DNA from: Phoronis australis
Lineage: Eukaryota; Phoronida; Phoronidae
Assembly: GCA_002633005.1 (NCBI GenBank)
Contig: NMRA01000015.1
Location: 694,295 to 753,747, forward strand
Direction of reading: 5' to 3'
Length of the DNA: 59,453 nt
Made by a program: the position numbers and the translations under genes. The notes below the pieces were generated by a model, which saw only the letters and a list, made by a program, of their open reading frames with translations, was not told the origin of the DNA and searched no databases. The number at the start of each line of letters is the position of its first letter. Position 1 is the stretch's first letter. Of the stretch, positions 10,779 through 21,499 are shown one piece after another.

Positions 10779-12540
10779 TAAGGGCTGTTCCAACAAAATC
10801 TGTATGGGAGGGGGGACGGCGTGGTTGTCTTCTGAAGGAGATTTAAATTATGGGTGCAGCTGGTCCTTCTTGAAGGAAGGAAATCATTGAAAGTGGGTGG
10901 TGTTTTTTGTCCAGGTGGCTATTTTCAGCCAAACACCAACTTCAATCCCCTTTGAAACAAATTCAAAAACTCATCAAAAATTCTCTTAGCAGACACCCAA
11001 AAGCAACGAAACACACCCATGCAATTTGCACACTACGCCCTTACTCAGGTCATGGGCAACTTGATTGTTGGCACATGATGCGCAGCCATATTGAACTGAA
11101 AATTACTGCAACACTAAACTTGTGTAAACACATGTAAGAAAATCTGATGAATTTTTTAATAAAAAGTATGAGGAGTCAGATAAACAAGTTCCAATATTCA
11201 CTTGGTGTGGCTGCCTAAAAGCATTTGTGGAAACAATTTGAAATTCGGAGATCCATGAAATTGAAAAAATCTTTTTGGAATTACACACACCTGGTAGACA
11301 GAGACACATGGCGGCTGCGTAAAGTATTGCTTAAAGGTGTCTTTGAAAAGCAAGTTTCATGTAACTGACAAGAGGTGTGATATCACATGGAATTTTTCTG
11401 CTCTCACAAAACTTTTGTGGTCGCGTATAGTCAGCATCCCGTCCATCCGTTCATCCACCTGTCGGCCTGTCTGTTGTTATCATTTCTTGTCCATCAATTA
11501 TCTCAACAACCGCTTGACAGATCATGATGAAATTTGGTGTAGAGGTACTTGGTGGGGATGCGACGAATTTGGTTACCTTGACACCCCACGTTGGCTGCTT
11601 TAGTTTTCGACAAGCCATTTCCATTGTGCGTGGATTTTATCAAAAACTACTTGATTGATCATGATGACATTCAATACAAAGGTATATGGTGAAAATGCCC
11701 TGTCACCAGTCGATTTTTGGACTGATTCAAGCCAGATTGTTTTCGACTACTCAAGTCATTCATTGTCCGTCAATTATATAGAAACCGCTTAATGGATATT
11801 GATGACATTTGGTACAGAGATAGATGGTGGGGGTGTGCCAGTACCAGTCATTTTTTCAGATTAGGCTACTGTAGTACTCTCTGTTGGCCATTTTAGTTTT
11901 TGACCAGACAGGTTGATTATCCCAAAAACCACTAGGCACAACAGATGAAATTTGGTACAAAGATATATGGCAAGGATAGATATGCTCACAGCAACTGATT
12001 TTTATTTTGATTCGACAACCCTCTTGGTCACTTAAGCTTTCGACTAGACAGCTTAGTTTTTGTCCGTATATCATCTAAGTATGATGTAACAGATCATGAC
12101 ATGTGTCCTAGAGGCAATTTGCATACAATTGTTGCTCCCTCTTGTAGGTATTTTGAAATAATGAGCCCCCGTAGTATCTGCCATTTGCAGTGCACACAAA
12201 GGGAGCATACCAACATTCTTGTTCATTAATCGCTATTCACTAGAAAGCATGACTAAGTGAATTTTTATTCCTTGTCTGGGAGGGAGCTGATGTTGTGTCT
12301 GCTGAACTGTTTTCGGCTCACGAAACACTGAAGACCAAAAATATCTGAAGAACCTGACATGTGTATTGCCATATATAATTCAAGCATAATTTAAAAATGT
12401 GGCTGGTTGAATTATATAGTTCAACCTAATTAAAAAGTATGGGTGGTGGGTTTGAAAAATAAAAGAAAAATATGGGCAGTGGGTAAAAAAATGAAAGTGC
12501 CTTCCCCCTCCCATACGTTTTTTTACTGGAACATCCCTTA
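10779..12540. mobile_element. 1.76-kb element with inverted ends and TTA flanks in intron 4
   Basis: The left end reads TTAAGGGCTGTTCCAACAAA, then TGTATGGGAGGGGG. The right end has CCCCCTCCCATACG, then TACTGGAACATCCCTTA. The ends are clear inverted repeats, and TTA abuts each end, which would fit a PIF/Harbinger-type 3-bp duplication (inference). The interior has no transposase. At 11430-12075 there are about four diverged units containing AACCRCTT followed by GATGAAATTTGGTACARAG-like sequence. Confidence 0.5.
11430..12075. repeat. Array of diverged units with a GATGAAATTTGGTA core
   Basis: Four units about 150-170 bp apart share the order: short pyrimidine-rich lead, AACCGCTT or ACCACT, GATCATGATGAAATTTGGT, then A-rich AGAGATATATGG, then a TAGTTTTCGACCAG stretch. 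The first unit is preceded by CCGTCCATCCGTTCATCC. The cores resemble those in the 17641-19325 array (AAACC ... GATTTTTATGAAATTTGG), so the two may be related. Confidence 0.45.
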
Positions 12541-13138
12541 CAGGCTTCATCCTATTTTTCATTCAATTTTTGATCAACATTCAAAATAAAACACTGACTA
12601 TTAGTGAATTCTTCCAAAGTGTTACTGTTAGTATTTTATTTTGCATTTTGTGACAAGTAATATCAGTGTAGAGATGACAGTGCGGCGTTTGAAGACTTTA
12701 AGACCCTAATAATTGCACTTAGTTGTCCTGCCTGAAGTTTAATGAGACAAAACTGTAGTTATTTCATATGTGAAATATGGCGAAGTAGTTCTTCCGTAGT
12801 TCACAGATTGATAACACAGATAGTGTGTGACCTTATCATCATGCTTGTATGGTATTTGTTTTTACTGGGATTTTCTGAATGACCCACAAAGCAATTTTGC
12901 ATTCACAAAAAGGCTCCAGTTGTCTTTTTCTTAAAAAAGGGGCTCCGCATTTTCGGAAACTGGGATTGTGAGGTTAAGTAACAGCAGGCTTAGTGCTGTA
13001 AGAGAGGGTAAGTGGACACAATGGTGTTGGCATCAGAGTTAGTGATTAGGTAGACCTGGGCTTGAAATACTAGCCATGTTTCACTTAAGTGATTTCTTTC
13101 AAGACGATGGCTGGAAATGCCAGAGACACATTGTCAAC

Positions 13139-13192
13139 TTGTTGTCTCTGCCCTTTGTTGTCTCTGCCCTTTGTTGTCTCTGCCCTTTGTTT
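13139..13192. repeat. Three copies of a 16-bp repeat
   Basis: TTTGTTGTCTCTGCCC is repeated three times head to tail, about 60 bp upstream of the acceptor of the next exon. Confidence 0.8.
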
Positions 13193-13254
13193 AAGATCAC
13201 TTGTAGACCTAGTTCATGTTGCCTGTTGTAATCAACATTGTTGTTTTATTTTAG

Positions 13255-13326
13255 AATTCTGTTGAGTCCCACTCATACGGCATCATTTCATCCAATGGCT
13301 TTGGAACTGCAGAGGCTGTGGCTAAG
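13255..13326 (+). CDS. Beta-lactamase-family hydrolase, exon 5 of those visible
   Basis: A 72-nt phase-0 exon between TTATTTTAG and gtaaac. It encodes SYGIISSNGFGTAEAVAK. The I-x-S-x-N-G-x-x-T-A segment is the well-conserved loop and helix of the family that precedes the G-x-L-A-x-G-G strand, which starts the next exon. Confidence 0.92.
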
Positions 13327-13929
13327 GTAAACATTCTGCTCCATTTTGTCCGTGGTCTAAAATTAAGCTAACTCGCTGTGCTCGTCGGCTGTACATCATT
13401 CACTTTGCTGGTTCTAAAGGGTCAACCAGCTAAGACATTTGATTGGTCTGTAAACTGGAATTTGTCTTCAAGAACCAAATCAGATGACTTAGCCCGTTGA
13501 CCCTGCGTAACCGTTGATGTGAGTTAAATGTAGCCATTGACTATAGTGTGACAGAAATGTGTAATTTGATTTGGGTACATTTAAAAATAAGTCATTATCT
13601 CCCCTTCGTTGAGTGTTCCTTGGTTGTTGAATTGAAAATATATGTCAGATTTTAAGGGAACATCTACTGAAGGAAAATACTGCAATGATGCACAAAGTGT
13701 GTTGAGGTATTTTCGCTACCTTTCAAGTATTGGCAAGGCAATGAGAGTGGTCACTAAAGATGTGAATATCCAACGTGTCATGAACAATGTTAGATGTTGT
13801 AATAACCTCTCTACCATGTATGTAAAACCAAGGTTTATGTGATATGTTGTAAAGATGTCTCGCTTCATCTATATTTTGTCAGTGGATGTCTGGGGATGGG
13901 TACAAATGACTGATGTATAGTTCACCTCG

Positions 13930-14191
13930 TCTGGCCACCGCCTTGTTGTCTGGCCACCACCTTGTTATCTGGCTACCGCCTTGTTGTCTGGCCACCACCT
14001 GGTTTGGCCACCGCCTTGTTGTCTGGCCACCGCCTGGTTTGGCCACCGCCTTGTTGTCTGGCCACCACCTGGTTTGGCCACCGCCTTGTTGTCTGGTCAC
14101 CGCCTGGTTTGGCCACCGTCTTGTTGTCTGGTCACCGCCTTGTTTGGCCACCGCCTTGTTGTCTGGCCACCGCCTTGTTGTCTGGCCACTG
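13930..14191. repeat. 35-bp dimeric minisatellite in intron 5
   Basis: A 19-bp unit GGCCACCGCCTTGTTGTCT alternates with a 16-bp unit GGCCACCACCTGGTTT, giving 35-bp dimers in the middle of the array and runs of the 19-bp form at its edges. Open frames exist on both strands, but they are a side effect of the repeat and are not genes. Confidence 0.9.
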
Positions 14192-14466
14192 CATTTTTGC
14201 AGCCCACTTAACAAAATATTCATAAGCATATTGTCTTTTTGTCAAACAACATGTAGCAGATGACATGTTAATACTTTTTGTGAGAAAATGGACAGAGTAA
14301 TCAAACTTTTACTTCAGGCTGCAAAGTTCTTGCTGTACGTGGTAAGAGTTGTGTATAGTGCTGAGGTCTCAGTCTGTTGTCTGTGGTAAGTGTACTATGA
14401 CCTGTGTCAACCTTAAATGAGGAAGAGGTTGAATTTATGTAATTATGTCTTGTGTACAACATACAG

Positions 14467-14643
14467 GTTTTTGGTATCCTGGCAGATGGCGGTAAAAGCA
14501 TCGATGATAAACGGCTGTTGTCAGAAACTGTTGTTGATCGTCTGAATACCATCGAGACCCAACCTGGTACAGACAAGGTGTTGGGTATGAAGGGGTTCTC
14601 GTTTGGGCCAGGCACAATGATACTACCTCCACTACTGGGAATG
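14467..14643 (+). CDS. Beta-lactamase-family hydrolase, exon 6 of those visible
   Basis: A 177-nt phase-0 exon between AACATACAG and gtgaga. It starts VFGILADGGKSIDDKRLLSE, the family's G-x-L-A-x-G-G segment, and continues with GMKGFSFGPGTMILPPLLGM, the stretch leading to the third active-site motif in the last exon. Confidence 0.93.
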
Positions 14644-15921
14644 GTGAGATATTATTTATGCTTACTGATTCGTTAATAAGGATTTTGACTGTTTTTAATG
14701 ACTAAGACCATACGGTTCCAAGGCAAAATGATCAGAAAATGACGTGGAATTTCTCGCATGATCTCCGTGTGCGAGCAGAATTCCCTGTCTTGGTGGTGGA
14801 GCGCATGTTGAATTCATTTTCATGGTAGGAAACTTGATTGTCTCTGATTGATGATGACATTACATTCAGTTTGTTTCAGAAAATTAAAATATGTCACCTG
14901 CTAACTTTAAACATCTTGAAATACTCATGTGGGCGAAATGTTGGCAGCATTTGAATCAACTAATCATTTCAATTTTTAGGTTCACTTTTTGTAAACTTTG
15001 GATAATAAAAATGCAAATACACTCAGAACTGTAATTTATGAACTGTTCCCATCTGGTTTGAGGAAACTTATTCCATGTCGTAAACTTGATGGCAGCCTTT
15101 CATACGAAAGCTGACAACTTAGCAAAGATATACGACCATGTGTTCTGACATATTGCGAACACTGGTTTTGGAATTCATGGTTGGACATTTAGTAGTAATT
15201 AGGTTCAGTTTGGCTGTAGTGAGAAGAATCCTGGAATTTATTCATTGACAGCCCTATTGATTGACAGTCTTAATGGTTGACTGACATTCCTAATGGTTGA
15301 CAGGCAAGCAAATGTTTATCATTCCTAATTTTTTTGTTAAAGCACTTGCTGTTTCTGACCAAAGACTATGAATAAAAAAGATAAAAGACAACAGACTGTC
15401 TACAATCAATAAAAACTAAATTTCCAAGCATTTTGCTCCTCCATTGATGAAGAGCACAATTATGTTTTTATTAAATGTGTACTGCCCAAATTTGTTGTTG
15501 TCTTTTTTTGTTCGTAAAAATTTCCTAACTTGAAAATGTTTTATCACTCAGGCTGTTCCCTTGGCACTTTAGTAATTTGTATGCCACAATAAGAAGATGT
15601 AAGGTTTGTTTCAGCATTCACTTCCATTGACTGACTTGTTAGTGAGGGCAGCCTGTCTTGTTCAGTGTGGGGCTCAATGGAATTGAATGTAGAAGCAAGA
15701 CATGGGCCCTTTGCTGGGGCGTTAATGTCGATTTTCTGTTGTTGCATGCATAATTAATGAGGCCACACTGAAATTTTCTCTCTAAATGTAATTTCTGGAA
15801 TTTGTACTTTTTAATAAGGTAACTCCAAAAACATTTTATTTGCTTTCCTTTTAAGTTGCCACCACATTTGTTGCCATGGTTTTCATGTTATTAACCTCTA
15901 ACTGACACTGTTAACTTTTAG

Positions 15922-16107
15922 AATGAGACTGTGTTCGGTCACTATGGTATGGGATGCCAGGCAGGTTTCGCCGACGTGAAACGCAAAATTGGTTGGGCGT
16001 ACACAACAAACTACTTGTCAGGGATACTGGACATTCGGCATGAGCAGCGATATGCTGGTCTAGTAAAGGAACTGTATAACAGTGTCAGTGCACTGGATGA
16101 TGACTGA
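15922..16107 (+). CDS. Beta-lactamase-family hydrolase, last exon
   Basis: The exon starts after CTTTTAG and ends at TGA (16105-16107). The translation opens NETVFGHYGMGCQAGFADVK. G-H-Y-G (15937-15948) is at the position of the third motif (K/H-x-G) and is followed by G-F-A-D, a strong family signature. Many relatives have G-G-S where this protein has G-C-Q, a modest departure. It continues GWAYTTNYLSGILD and ends in an acidic LDDD tail. No canonical AATAAA was found in the next kilobase. Confidence 0.93.
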   Translation, partial: NETVFGHYGMGCQAGFADVKRKIGWAYTTNYLSGILDIRHEQRYAGLVKELYNSVSALDDD

Positions 16108-16236
16108 AACTGACTGGTCTCCTAGCAACCACTCTTACAACTGTATCTCATACACACTGGACTCCTTGTTCTTGAGATTTACTCTTTACAATGATGTCAG
16201 AGCTACACGCATGATTTTAAGGTTTTGTAGGATTTT

Positions 16237-16530
16237 ACAGAAATGTCCAAATTTGGCTAACTTTAAAACAACATATTTCAGAAATGGCTGATTCATATGA
16301 AACTTCCAGATGCCATGTCTGATACACTGATCTTCAAAACCTTGTTAGGAATAGTTTATAAAATGTTTCACTTTTGCATGGCGGGCTGTAGAAAAATGGC
16401 ACTTCATGAAAGTACAAAAAGTTTTCATATGCAAAAATGAAATGATAATTCAGAATACTGGAACAGCATCTTTGAGGTTTCATCTTAAACATTTGTTTCA
16501 AATGAAATTTGATCATGTTATTGATACCAT
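16237..16530 (+). repeat. Dispersed repeat, inverted relative to the copy at 4618-4861
   Basis: It begins about 130 bp after the hydrolase stop codon, so it may be in the 3' UTR. It matches the reverse complement of the intron 1 copy and adds about 50 bp. The shared frame KCPNLANFKTTYFRNG runs here on the plus strand. Confidence 0.5.
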
Positions 16531-17091
16531 TGCTTGACTAGGAATTCAATGTACATTAGTTTTTTGCTTAATTTTACTGAAATACATTGTCGCGTGATCC
16601 AAGTAATGGCAGGTCAGTATAAAGGAAAAATCAAATTCTGCAGATCATGTTTATATTTATTGTATGCACTTTGTTAACGGCAATAATTATGCACAATCTG
16701 TGATTCCCTTTTCCTACAATCATCTCTCCTCTTTTTGGAGGTAGAAAAATACATTATATAATTTATCTATTTATCAAAAGCTAGGTCCACTCAGCTTTTC
16801 TATTTTTGCCAGTATTGCAACTCACTATTCAACAATATAACTTAGTTGCAGTTGAAATGGAGAATGAGGAACCAATTCTCTTGTAAATGAATGGTTACTA
16901 TGGCAGTAGTGGCATGTGTACCATACTGACACGCTGCATTGTGGGTAAATAGCACAGAATCAGAGTGAGGCTGCTTGAATTTCTGAAAGTGGTGTACACA
17001 ATGTTAAAAAGTATGTAATTATGAAAATGTTAAATTGTGTGTCTTGGTTGGTGGAATAGGCTGTGTAACTGATGTTTTTTAATGTAATCTA

Positions 17092-17157
17092 GGATTGCTA
17101 CAGGGTTGCTCCTTGTCACTCATATTATTTTGAATGTTTATGAATGACTTAGAGAGT
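17092..17157 (+). pseudogene. Scrap of a retrotransposon reverse transcriptase
   Basis: One frame reads GLLQGCSLSLILF, then a stop, then MFMNDLESG. That is the G-x-x-Q-G-C-x-L-S-P-x-L-F-N-x-F-x-N-D-L region of a LINE reverse transcriptase with an in-frame stop. Flanking sequence to 17460 is open but not recognisable. Confidence 0.5.
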
Positions 17158-17640
17158 GGTTTAATAATGTTAATGAAAAAATACAAAAACTGTTTCAAAA
17201 GTGTGTCAAAGGCAATATTTGTTCTGAATAATTATACGTTAAAATGTGTGGATGTTCCAGCCTCACTATGGTGGAAATATAAGACCCTAAAATTTTGCCA
17301 ATTTTATTGCATGGCTCATAAACATAGGACTTTGATGAAGTCAAAGTTATCAAAACAGTTCATAACAAGTTCTGGAAATATCTTGTTGCAAGTTGGTCAC
17401 ACTGCTAGAGGTGAACATAGGAGAGCAACTGCAATCACAGAGTTTCAATGGGCTGTATGAGATGACATAATTCAATAGACCTTGGTGGTGTTAGTTTTGA
17501 TTGAATATGGCTTTCCAGTGTGTTCCTATGGAGATGGTAACAGATGACAGAAGTTTCAGACCAATCCAACTACTGTTGTGCTCCCTAGTGGCAATTTTAT
17601 TTTTTTCCGTTTGCCTCTGTAACTCGTGTTTCTTGATGCT

Positions 17641-19325
17641 TTTTTATGCGCCCACATATTTATATGGGGGTCGCATATTGCTGTCATCTCTGTCTGGGCG
17701 TCCGCAGCTGTATCTCCTAAACCCTCACAGGATCTTGATGAGATTTGGCAGATGGCTTCCTATTAAGCTGACGACGAATGACGACATATTTCGAACCTCT
17801 CCGACTACGGATATGCCCCCTAGTGGCAATTTTAGTTTTTTACGCTCACCTCTGTGTCATCGGAGGTACTCACTGTATTTTCACAAAATTTGGAATATAG
17901 GGATCTATTAATTAGATGACACTATCCTCTTGTTTTTGGATGGATTTGACGTAGTTCGCGCTACTTAGTGGCCGTTTTTACTGTTTTCGGATCTGTTTTT
18001 TTGACGTCCACTCCTCTATTAACCAAACCGCTCTTAGGATGATTTTGAAAATTGTCATGTATGTTCCTACTATGAAAAGTATGGCTGACAATGATTTTCT
18101 GATGACTTCGACTACTGTGGCGCCTCTTAGTGGCAGTTTTGTTTTTGTTCTTTGCGCCCATGGCTGTATCTCCTAAACCGTTTGCAGGTTCTTTTCTAAA
18201 TTTAGCAAGTGCATTGATATGATGCTGACAACCGACAAGGATGATGTCTTTAGCACAGATGTTTTCACCAGTGTGCTACCTAGTGGTAATTTTAGTTTTT
18301 TACATTGGACATTTTTACTGTTTTTGGCAACCAAACCATTCTAAGGCAGATATTGGAAATTGGCGTATATGGTCTCAGTGTGAAGAGGACAGTTGAAGAT
18401 GATGACGCCGACTACTGTGGCATCCAACATTTATATGAAATTCCATATCAAATGCACATTTGATATGGAAAAGGGGTGGTTTTGTTTTGTTTTGCGCCCA
18501 TAGCTGTATCTTCTTAACCCATTGTCGAATCTTTATTAAATTCAGTAAGTGTATTTAATAGGAAGCTAATAATAGATGACAACTTTCAGGCGGACACTGT
18601 GCCCCCTAGTGGCAGTTTCATTGTTTCTGTTTTCTTTTGTTTTTTTGAAGTTCTTTGTCAGATTTTTATGAAATTTAGTAAATAGCGTTTTATTGAAGAA
18701 GCAATGTCAAGTTCCATTTGCAGTTGGATTGGACGTTTTGCTCCATCTAGTGGTCATTTTTATGATACAAATAAACAACTCTAGAAGCACAGGGTTTGGG
18801 GTGCATTTGTGGGTGCATTTCAACCCTTTGCGTTGCTCTTGTCATGAAATTTGGCAAACAAGTCTGTAGTATAAAGACGACTAAACCTGTCCTTAAGTGA
18901 CCAATTTAATTATTTTTAGACTGTTTTTATTGCCTGTTTTTGTATTTACTAAACCACTTAGAGGATCATTATGAAAATTGGCAGATGTGTTCCTGCTGAG
19001 ATGAATTTTGAAACGGCTCCTGACCAACTACTGTAATGGCCCCTAGTGACATTTTTTCGCATCTACCGATGTATTTCCAAAACTCTTTGGAAGATGTCTT
19101 TGAAATTTCTAATGACATTTTTTTATGTTTGCCTTTGTTCTGTGAGGGATTTTCGTGTAATGTGGCGACTAGTTTTGAGAGATAACGACACCTTCCCATT
19201 TTTGAACGGGTTCAATGTACTTTCTGCCATCTAGTGGCTATTTTTATGATACAGAAGCACAGTAGAAGCATGCTGATTGTGGTGAAATGGTGGGAGCATT
19301 TTAATGCTGGGGTTGCTCTTGTTGA
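17641..19325. repeat. Long array of diverged CTAGTGG-box units
   Basis: It starts TTATGCGCCCACATATTTAT and ATGGGGGTCGCAT, which can fold back on itself. At least seven boxes of the type CCTAGTGGCAATTTTAG follow (near 17815, 18120, 18275, 18600, 18740, 19040 and 19215). Between boxes, CTGTATCTCCTAAACC and GATTTTTATGAAATTTGGCA recur. The closing phrase AGAAGCACAG...GTGGGTGCATTT...CTTTGC occurs twice (about 18780-18840 and 19255-19320), suggesting a partial internal duplication. No long ORF is present. A shorter copy is at 4097-4580. Confidence 0.6.
18441..18470. repeat. 30-bp near-perfect palindrome
   Basis: TTCCATATCAAATG is followed, after two bases, by its exact reverse complement CATTTGATATGGAA. 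It lies between two units of the array. It may be a small insertion or a hairpin. Confidence 0.65.
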
Positions 19326-19777
19326 CATTTTAACAATCTGTTATTAACTAAGCCACATGACCATGTTTTTAGTAAAATTTAGCAAACCGTACATTGAGGG
19401 CAAAGCTATGACCATATCAATAACACCTTCAAATTTCATTTGATATCAAAAACACTGTTCAAAGCTTGGAATTTTCCTTTTTTAAGAGGAATTTCCTCTT
19501 TTTTCGTTTCAATTCTGTCGTTTTCATTTCTTATTTGATTTCCAGTTTCCTCTATTTTCGTCTGCTTTTTATCATTACTTTGACTTTGTTTATGTAAAAG
19601 AGTTAATTTCAGTTAAATTTTACTTCACAAAAAATATTGCTATCACACCAGCCTATTTTTGTGGATCGATACATCGTCTGGTAAAATTTCCGCTTTTTGT
19701 CGCTGTTCATTCCAAGCCCTGCTTCGTGTTGAGAAAACGATGAACTTCATTCGGTCCGCCGTGACACCGCGTGGAAC
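19326..19777. other. No gene seen
   Basis: AT-rich sequence with T-rich runs at 19470-19560. CpG content rises from about 19660 towards the open frame at 19778. Confidence 0.4.
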
Positions 19778-20116
19778 ATGAGCGCTAGTTTGCCTTATAA
19801 AGAAACGAAGCAAAATATTCCAGGATTCGAAGCAATGGTTTTCATAGGTGGCGCTTCATGGTCTTCAACAAAATTTTTAAAAATCGAAATTTGTTTCAAA
19901 GAAGTAGTTTCTGGTGATAAGAACCGACAACTTATGGGTGGAGACTATGATCAGGATAGTTACTTAATGAGAAGTCCGTCGTCAATGAACTGTCAGCCGG
20001 TCGCTACAAGTCCTGGAACGCCCTGGAATCTGATTTCAGGACAAGTGGAGATCAATTTGTTATGGTACTTAGTCTTTATGACTCGAGTATATTTTTGTCA
20101 GAAGGTGGAGTCATGA
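19778..20116 (+). CDS. Unrecognised open frame, possible first coding exon
   Basis: A 112-codon frame starting with ATG in the context GTGGAACATGAGC. Translated pieces include MSASLPYKETKQNIPGFEAM and GGDYDQDSYLMRSPSSMN, whose composition is more protein-like than neighbouring frames. It sits in a CpG-richer stretch. Possible donors (TATG|gtactt near 20060, AGAAG|gtggag near 20104) are weak. No domain is recognised. It could equally be a chance frame. Confidence 0.25.
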   Translation: MSASLPYKETKQNIPGFEAMVFIGGASWSSTKFLKIEICFKEVVSGDKNRQLMGGDYDQDSYLMRSPSSMNCQPVATSPGTPWNLISGQVEINLLWYLVFMTRVYFCQKVES

Positions 20117-21179
20117 CATTTTTTGGTTTGTACACGTTTGTTGTCATCATTATTAAGTTCTGTCATTGTATTTGTTTTTGTTGAAATTGATATAAAGAGG
20201 TGAAAATAAATGATTTATCGTTTGCATTTGCTGTTTAGAAATACTACACTTGCTGCTGAGGCGGTCGCATGTTGGCAGTTTTTAGCAAAATATGTATTTA
20301 CGATTTTAATTACAAAATTTATCGCTACAGTTATTAAACCTCTGACAAGAAAAAACGGGGCAGCTGGAAACGTTGCGGTTGGGATTAGCGCATCGGTTTG
20401 GGTCGGTTTCAAAAATGTACGGAGGGATCTTTACAATCCTAGCAACGATGACTTGATCAAACATGGGCCTCTGCTACCTGCCTGCTCGCCCATTTTTGAC
20501 GTAGAAACTTAGTTTTGACAACTATTAATCAGTACTTGTACGTTTGTGTTGTGATAGTTTGTAAGAAAGAGCACTGTGATAAATTTTTGTGTTAATATTG
20601 TACAGAATGACGGTAGGGGGCATTATGTAATATTTCACATGTTATCTGAATATTTAAAGTCGCAAATACACAAACGGAAACAAACTGTAATCGTTCTGCA
20701 AACTTCCATTATATTACGCTTTGTGCAACCTATCTATGTGACGAGATTAAAGCAACGAATTACTCTAGGCCTTCGCCAGTGTTATCTCTGTTCCTTATTT
20801 TACTCTGAAGGAAATCGTAATTCCGGGTACAGTCTACACATTCAGTCACAAGGGTTTCGGCACGGGCTTTCCATAGACAGCCGTTGCTCTAAGTTGAAGG
20901 TGGACGTTTTCGCACACAAACTTGCGCAGTTGCATACTGTATTCAGTGCGTGAATCAAAGGTTCACGACAGAGGAACAATTGTGAGTAATTTGTCCTAAC
21001 ATTTACAAATTTATCATAGGTACGTTGGTATTTTTGAAAGACTTGTTTTTCTTCCAAAAGGAATGTTACCTGTTCGTTTTAGCTATTTTACTAAATATAT
21101 AAAAGACGCATTTAATCTAGTTATAGAAAGTAAAATCGTGGATTTGCATAAATTTACATAAGGCCATGATGAAATTGAT
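20117..21179. other. No supported gene
   Basis: Several open frames of 70-125 codons exist on both strands (the longest at 20576-20953), but none shows a domain, good splice boundaries or a convincing start. The sequence is less AT-rich than its surroundings. Confidence 0.35.
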
Positions 21180-21192
21180 AGTACTTACAATT

Positions 21193-21362
21193 TCTCGAAC
21201 CGGGAGTTTGTCGCAGACATAGTGTAGGTTGTGCTCTCCAGTCCATGCGCGCACCCGAGGGGGAGGTCTCAGAGAAGCAAAAAGTCCGAGAAAACGAGAC
21301 GAATGTCCACAGGCATTCGGCGCGACTGCACAATTAATACGTTGCCTGAACGTAGTAGGCAT
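21193..21362 (-). CDS. Weak candidate exon on the minus strand
   Basis: Read on the minus strand, a frame from ATG at 21362 includes MPTTFRQRINCAVAPNACGH and runs to GAAATT followed at once by gtaagtac, a near-ideal donor. The stretch is CpG-rich (GGCGCGACTG, CATGCGCGCACCCGAGG). No homology is recognised. It may be a 5' exon, coding or not, or a chance donor. Confidence 0.2.
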
Positions 21363-21499
21363 ACCCCGCTTTTTTAGTCTCCGTTTTTCAGTAAAAGGTA
21401 CACATACTGAAAAATTCGAGCCCCCCCCCTATGTTTTGGTCACACACAGTGTTTGTACGACTTGCTCTTTGACACAGTCCTACACAATTCTGGTTTGGT

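Noticed and set aside
13913-14263. Frames of about 76-116 codons on both strands
   Set aside because: They are produced by the 35-bp minisatellite, which lacks stop codons; no start context or homology.
14301-14632. Minus-strand frames of 104 and 65 codons
   Set aside because: They are the antisense shadow of a hydrolase exon.
15544-15747. 67-codon minus-strand frame in intron 6
   Set aside because: It looks faintly protein-like but has no motif, donor or acceptor, and is antisense in an intron.
20576-20953. 125-codon plus-strand frame
   Set aside because: No domain, no convincing start or splice sites, and composition close to background.
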